64,000 bases of DNA from Ralstonia mannitolilytica (lineage in GTDB: Bacteria; Pseudomonadota; Gammaproteobacteria; Burkholderiales; Burkholderiaceae). The DNA lies in contig NZ_CAJPVG010000002.1 of NCBI RefSeq assembly GCF_905397375.1, positions 124,001 to 188,000 on the forward strand, written 5' to 3'. How positions within the stretch are numbered: the stretch's first letter is position 1; every line of letters starts with the position of its first letter. A program made the position numbers and the translations under genes. The notes beneath the pieces were generated by a model. The model saw only the letters and a list, made by a program, of their open reading frames with translations, had not been told where the DNA came from and did no database searches. Positions 60,983-64,000 of the stretch are shown one piece after another.

Positions 60983-63625
60983 ATGAAAGCCTCCGATATC
61001 CGCCAAAAATTCCTGACCTTCTTTGAGGGCAAGGGCCACACCGTGGTGCGTTCCTCGCCGCTGGTGCCGGGCAACGACCCGACGCTGCTGTTCACCAACT
61101 CCGGCATGGTGCAGTTCAAGGACGTCTTCCTCGGCACCGACAAGCGCCCGTACGTGCGCGCGGCCTCCGTGCAGCGCTGCCTGCGCGCCGGAGGCAAGCA
61201 CAACGACCTGGAAAACGTCGGCTACACGGCGCGCCACCACACGTTCTTCGAAATGCTCGGGAACTGGTCGTTTGGCGACTACTTCAAGCGCGACGCACTC
61301 GTGTGGGCGTGGGAGCTGCTGACGCAGGAATACAAGCTGCCGGCCGAGAAGCTGTGGGCCACCGTCTACCAGACCGACGACGAGGCCTACGACATCTGGA
61401 CCAAGGTCATCGGCCTGCCACCCGAGCGCGTCGTGCGCATCGGCGACAACAAGGGCGCGCCGTATGCCTCCGACAACTTCTGGCAGATGGCCGAAACCGG
61501 CCCGTGCGGTCCGTGCTCGGAAATCTTCTACGACCACGGCCCGGACGTGTGGGGCGGCCCCCCGGGAAGCCCGGAAGCCGACGGCGACCGCTACATCGAG
61601 ATCTGGAACAACGTGTTCATGCAGTTCGATCGCCAGCTCGATCCGGCCACCGGCGAATACACGCTCACGCCGCTGCCCGCCCCGTGCGTGGATACCGGCA
61701 TGGGCCTGGAGCGCCTGGCCGCCATCCTGCAGCACGTGCACAGCAACTACGAGATCGACCTGTTCCAGGCGCTCATCGCCGCTGCCGCACGTGAGACGAA
61801 CACCAAGGACCTGGCCAACAACTCGCTGCGCGTGATTGCCGACCACATCCGCGCGTGCTCGTTCCTGATCGTCGACGGCGTGATCCCGGGCAACGAAGGC
61901 CGCGGCTACGTGCTGCGCCGGATCATCCGGCGCGCCATCCGCCACGGCTACAAGCTCGGCTGCCGCACGCCGTTCTTCCACAAGCTGGTGGACGACCTCG
62001 TGGCGCAAATGGGCGAGGCGTATCCGGAGCTGCGCGACGCGCGCGACCGCGTGGTCGAAGTGCTGCGCACTGAAGAAACGCGCTTCTTCGAAACCATCGA
62101 GCACGGCATGTCGATCCTCGACGCCGCGCTGGGCGAATTGAAGACGTCTGGCGGCAAGATGCTCGACGGCGAACTCGCCTTCAAGCTGCACGACACCTAC
62201 GGTTTCCCGCTGGACCTCACGCAGGACGTCTGCCGCGAGAACGACGTCATCGTCGACGAAGCCGCCTTTGATGCCGCCATGAACCGCCAGCGCGAGCAGG
62301 CGCGTGCGGCCGGCAAGTTCAAGATGGCCGCCGGCACGCTCGACTACACCGGCGACAAGACCACGTTCCACGGCTACGAGCAGCTCGTGAGCGAGACAGC
62401 CCGCGTGACGGCGCTGTTCGTCGACGGCGCGTCGGTCGATGCCATGCAGCCGGGCCAGACCGGCGTGGTGGTGCTGGACCACACCCCGTTCTACGCCGAG
62501 TCGGGCGGCCAGGTTGGCGACCAGGGCACGCTCAAGGCTGCCACCGTCTGGTTTGACGTGGCCGACACGCAGAAGGTGCTGCCGGACGTGTTCGGCCACC
62601 ACGGCACGCTGCGCACCGGCGTGCTGAAGGTTGGCGATGCGGTCGCGGCCGAAGTGGACGCCGTGCGCCGTGCGCGCACCATGCGCAACCACTCCGCGAC
62701 CCACCTGATGCACAAGGCCCTGCGCGAAGTGCTGGGCCCGCACGTGCAGCAGAAGGGCTCGCTGGTCGATGCCGACAAGACGCGCTTCGACTTCTCGCAC
62801 AACGCGCCGATGACGCCGCTGCAGATCCGCGAGGTGGAAGCGCGCGTCAATGCCGAGATCTTCGCCAACGCGCCCACCGCCGCCCAGATGATGGGCTTTG
62901 ACGACGCGGTCAAGAGCGGCGCCATGGCGCTGTTCGGCGAGAAGTACGGCGACGAGGTGCGTGTGCTGTCGATCGGCTCGTCGAAGGAACTGTGCGGCGG
63001 CACCCACGTGGCGCGCACCGGCGACATCGGCCTGTTCAAGATCGTGAGCGAGTCGGGCGTGGCCGCCGGCATCCGCCGCGTGGAAGCCATCACCGGCGAC
63101 AACGTGCTGCACTACCTGCAGACGCTGGACGACCGTGTCAACGAAGCTGCGGCTGCGCTGCGGGCCCAGCCGTCCGAGCTGACCTCGCGCATCGTGCAGG
63201 TGCAGGAGCAGGTCAAGTCGCTGGAGAAGGAACTCGAGCGGCTGAAGTCCAAGCTCGCCGCAAGCCAGGGCGATGAGCTCGTCAGCCAGGCCGTGGACGT
63301 GGCGGGCATCAAGGTGCTGGCCGCGAAGCTCGATGGCGCCGATGCCAAGACGCTGCGCGAGACCATGGACAAGCTCAAGGACAAGCTGCAGAGCGCGGCC
63401 ATCGTGCTGGGCAGCGTGAGCGACGGCAAGGTCGCGCTGATCGCCGGTGTGACGGCCGACGCCACCGCCAAGGTCAAGGCCGGCGAGTTGGTCAACTTTG
63501 TCGCCCAGCAGGTCGGCGGCAAGGGCGGCGGCCGCCCCGACATGGCGCAGGCTGGTGGTACCGAGCCCGAGAAGCTGCCGCAGGCGCTGGCCGGCGTGGC
63601 TGCGTGGGTGCAGCAGAAAGTGTGA
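60983..63625 (+). CDS. alaS: Alanyl-tRNA synthetase
   Basis: An 880-residue class II synthetase, close to the E. coli length. The catalytic domain starts IRQKFLTFFEGKGHTVVRSSPLVP, and PGNDPTLLFTNSGM holds motif 1 residues. The editing domain has the zinc ligands of NHSATHLMH (about residue 570) and CGGTHVARTGD (about 673). The C-terminal oligomerisation domain ends in GGGRPDMAQAGGTEPEKLPQAL. The ATG at 60983 gives the family N-terminus. It is followed by a strong terminator. Confidence 0.97.
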   Translation: MKASDIRQKFLTFFEGKGHTVVRSSPLVPGNDPTLLFTNSGMVQFKDVFLGTDKRPYVRAASVQRCLRAGGKHNDLENVGYTARHHTFFEMLGNWSFGDYFKRDALVWAWELLTQEYKLPAEKLWATVYQTDDEAYDIWTKVIGLPPERVVRIGDNKGAPYASDNFWQMAETGPCGPCSEIFYDHGPDVWGGPPGSPEADGDRYIEIWNNVFMQFDRQLDPATGEYTLTPLPAPCVDTGMGLERLAAILQHVHSNYEIDLFQALIAAAARETNTKDLANNSLRVIADHIRACSFLIVDGVIPGNEGRGYVLRRIIRRAIRHGYKLGCRTPFFHKLVDDLVAQMGEAYPELRDARDRVVEVLRTEETRFFETIEHGMSILDAALGELKTSGGKMLDGELAFKLHDTYGFPLDLTQDVCRENDVIVDEAAFDAAMNRQREQARAAGKFKMAAGTLDYTGDKTTFHGYEQLVSETARVTALFVDGASVDAMQPGQTGVVVLDHTPFYAESGGQVGDQGTLKAATVWFDVADTQKVLPDVFGHHGTLRTGVLKVGDAVAAEVDAVRRARTMRNHSATHLMHKALREVLGPHVQQKGSLVDADKTRFDFSHNAPMTPLQIREVEARVNAEIFANAPTAAQMMGFDDAVKSGAMALFGEKYGDEVRVLSIGSSKELCGGTHVARTGDIGLFKIVSESGVAAGIRRVEAITGDNVLHYLQTLDDRVNEAAAALRAQPSELTSRIVQVQEQVKSLEKELERLKSKLAASQGDELVSQAVDVAGIKVLAAKLDGADAKTLRETMDKLKDKLQSAAIVLGSVSDGKVALIAGVTADATAKVKAGELVNFVAQQVGGKGGGRPDMAQAGGTEPEKLPQALAGVAAWVQQKV

Positions 63626-63652
63626 TGTAACGCTTTCAACGTGATGCGCTGA

Positions 63653-63695
63653 ACGGCGCGCGTTCCCGACCGACGGGGCGCGCGCCGTTTTGTTT
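63653..63695 (+). terminator. Intrinsic terminator of alaS
   Basis: ACGGCGCGCG (63653-63662) pairs perfectly with CGCGCGCCGT (63679-63688), followed by TTTGTTTT. Confidence 0.85.
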
Positions 63696-63909
63696 TGGGG
63701 ACGGATTCCGTGCGCCATGCACGGGTATGGCCGCTTGTCCGGGCCCGCAGGACAAGCCCACGTTTGGGGCAGGCTGGAGGGTGGCTGCGCCATCGCCTAT
63801 ACCGGGAAAGCGTGACCGGTCCGTTCGCCTGGCAGGCAACTTGCATCGGTCGCCGGCGCTGTTCCCCGCAGTGCACGTCGTATCCCCATCCCCAAATCCG
63901 AGGAGAACC

Positions 63910-64000
63910 ATGAGCGCTCTATCTGACAAGGTCGACGCCCAGCCGCCGCAGCGACCGCAGCGATTAGTCGGGCGGCTTGGCAAACGATTGCTCAAGACCA
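63910..64000 (+). CDS. Start of an unknown gene, cut by the window end
   Basis: An ATG at 63910 preceded by AGGAG opens a frame of 30 codons that stays open to the edge (MSALSDKVDAQPPQRPQRL, then a basic VGRLGKRLLKT). The sequence is polar and proline-rich and I do not recognise it. The ribosome site and codon use support a real gene; the 215 bases before it hold nothing recognised beyond the alaS terminator. Confidence 0.6.
   Translation, partial: MSALSDKVDAQPPQRPQRLVGRLGKRLLKT

Noticed and set aside
60908..63793. Reverse-strand frame of 961 codons opposite alaS
   Set aside because: It is an antisense shadow produced by the codon bias of alaS; the forward gene is unambiguous.

Overview
The window is 64 kb of high-GC, densely coded chromosome from a betaproteobacterium of the Burkholderiales. 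The gene families, gene order and codon use fit Ralstonia (pickettii/mannitolilytica/solanacearum group) best. The genus is inferred from protein resemblance and the species cannot be fixed from the sequence alone. I see no transposase, integrase, prophage, CRISPR array or rRNA, and two tRNA genes. It reads as core and niche-metabolic chromosome rather than an island.

Layout. 1-1288: the start of glyA (leftward) with a long leader, and a divergent short-chain dehydrogenase. 1360-6739: the ybgC-tolQRAB-pal-cpoB envelope operon. 6907-8831: queC, a YeeE/YedE sulfur-transport protein and tRNA-Lys. 9069-14330: a 2-ketogluconate operon (kguE, kguK, kguT, kguD, then the LacI-type regulator ptxS) with a palindromic operator. 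14343-18486: deoxyribosyltransferase-like protein, TauD/TfdA-type dioxygenase, NUDIX hydrolase, FetAB-type ABC exporter and a small membrane protein. 18554-20855: a YqjD/YqjE-type stress membrane operon and a 1-Cys peroxiredoxin. 21009-24943: purine permease, glutaryl-CoA dehydrogenase and a divergent IclR regulator. 25222-28703: kynB-kynU-kynA with a divergent Lrp-type regulator (KynR). 28770-33463: DUF3079, flavin reductase, msrA, DUF72, cfa and pdxH. 33679-37068: a three-subunit membrane gluconate-type dehydrogenase (Tat-exported small subunit, GMC flavoprotein, triheme cytochrome c). 37078-47066: AsmA, tcdA, hemerythrin, DsbA-like, CnoX, acyl-CoA synthetase, ankyrin protein, ChaC, tRNA-Cys, FKBP and YaeQ. 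47249-51426: a DUF2339/DUF3999 membrane pair. 51514-56679: MAPEG, S4 protein, YceI, glnS, and lipase with its foldase. 56870-60799: tctAB without tctC, DUF2214 and a class III CoA-transferase. 60983-63625: alaS, then the start of an unknown gene.

How the genes work together. The periplasmic dehydrogenase at 33.7-37.1 kb would oxidise gluconate (or a related sugar acid) to the 2-keto acid. The kgu operon would import that acid, phosphorylate it and reduce it to 6-phosphogluconate, so both halves of a 2-ketogluconate bypass lie within 25 kb. The kyn genes turn tryptophan into anthranilate, and gcdH serves the glutaryl-CoA stage of lysine and tryptophan breakdown. Both catabolic units are paired with a divergent regulator and a visible inverted repeat in the shared promoter. 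The envelope genes (Tol-Pal, AsmA, DUF2339/3999, Cfa, lipase/foldase) and redox or repair genes (peroxiredoxin, MsrA, CnoX, DsbA-like) make up most of the rest.

I did not find a convincing wholly new system. The most useful leads are regulatory: the PtxS-like operator, the KynR and GcdR-type inverted repeats, and a long structured glyA leader. To these I add the uncharacterised DUF2339/DUF3999 membrane pair. No database search was run; family names rest on recognised motifs and remembered protein sequences.
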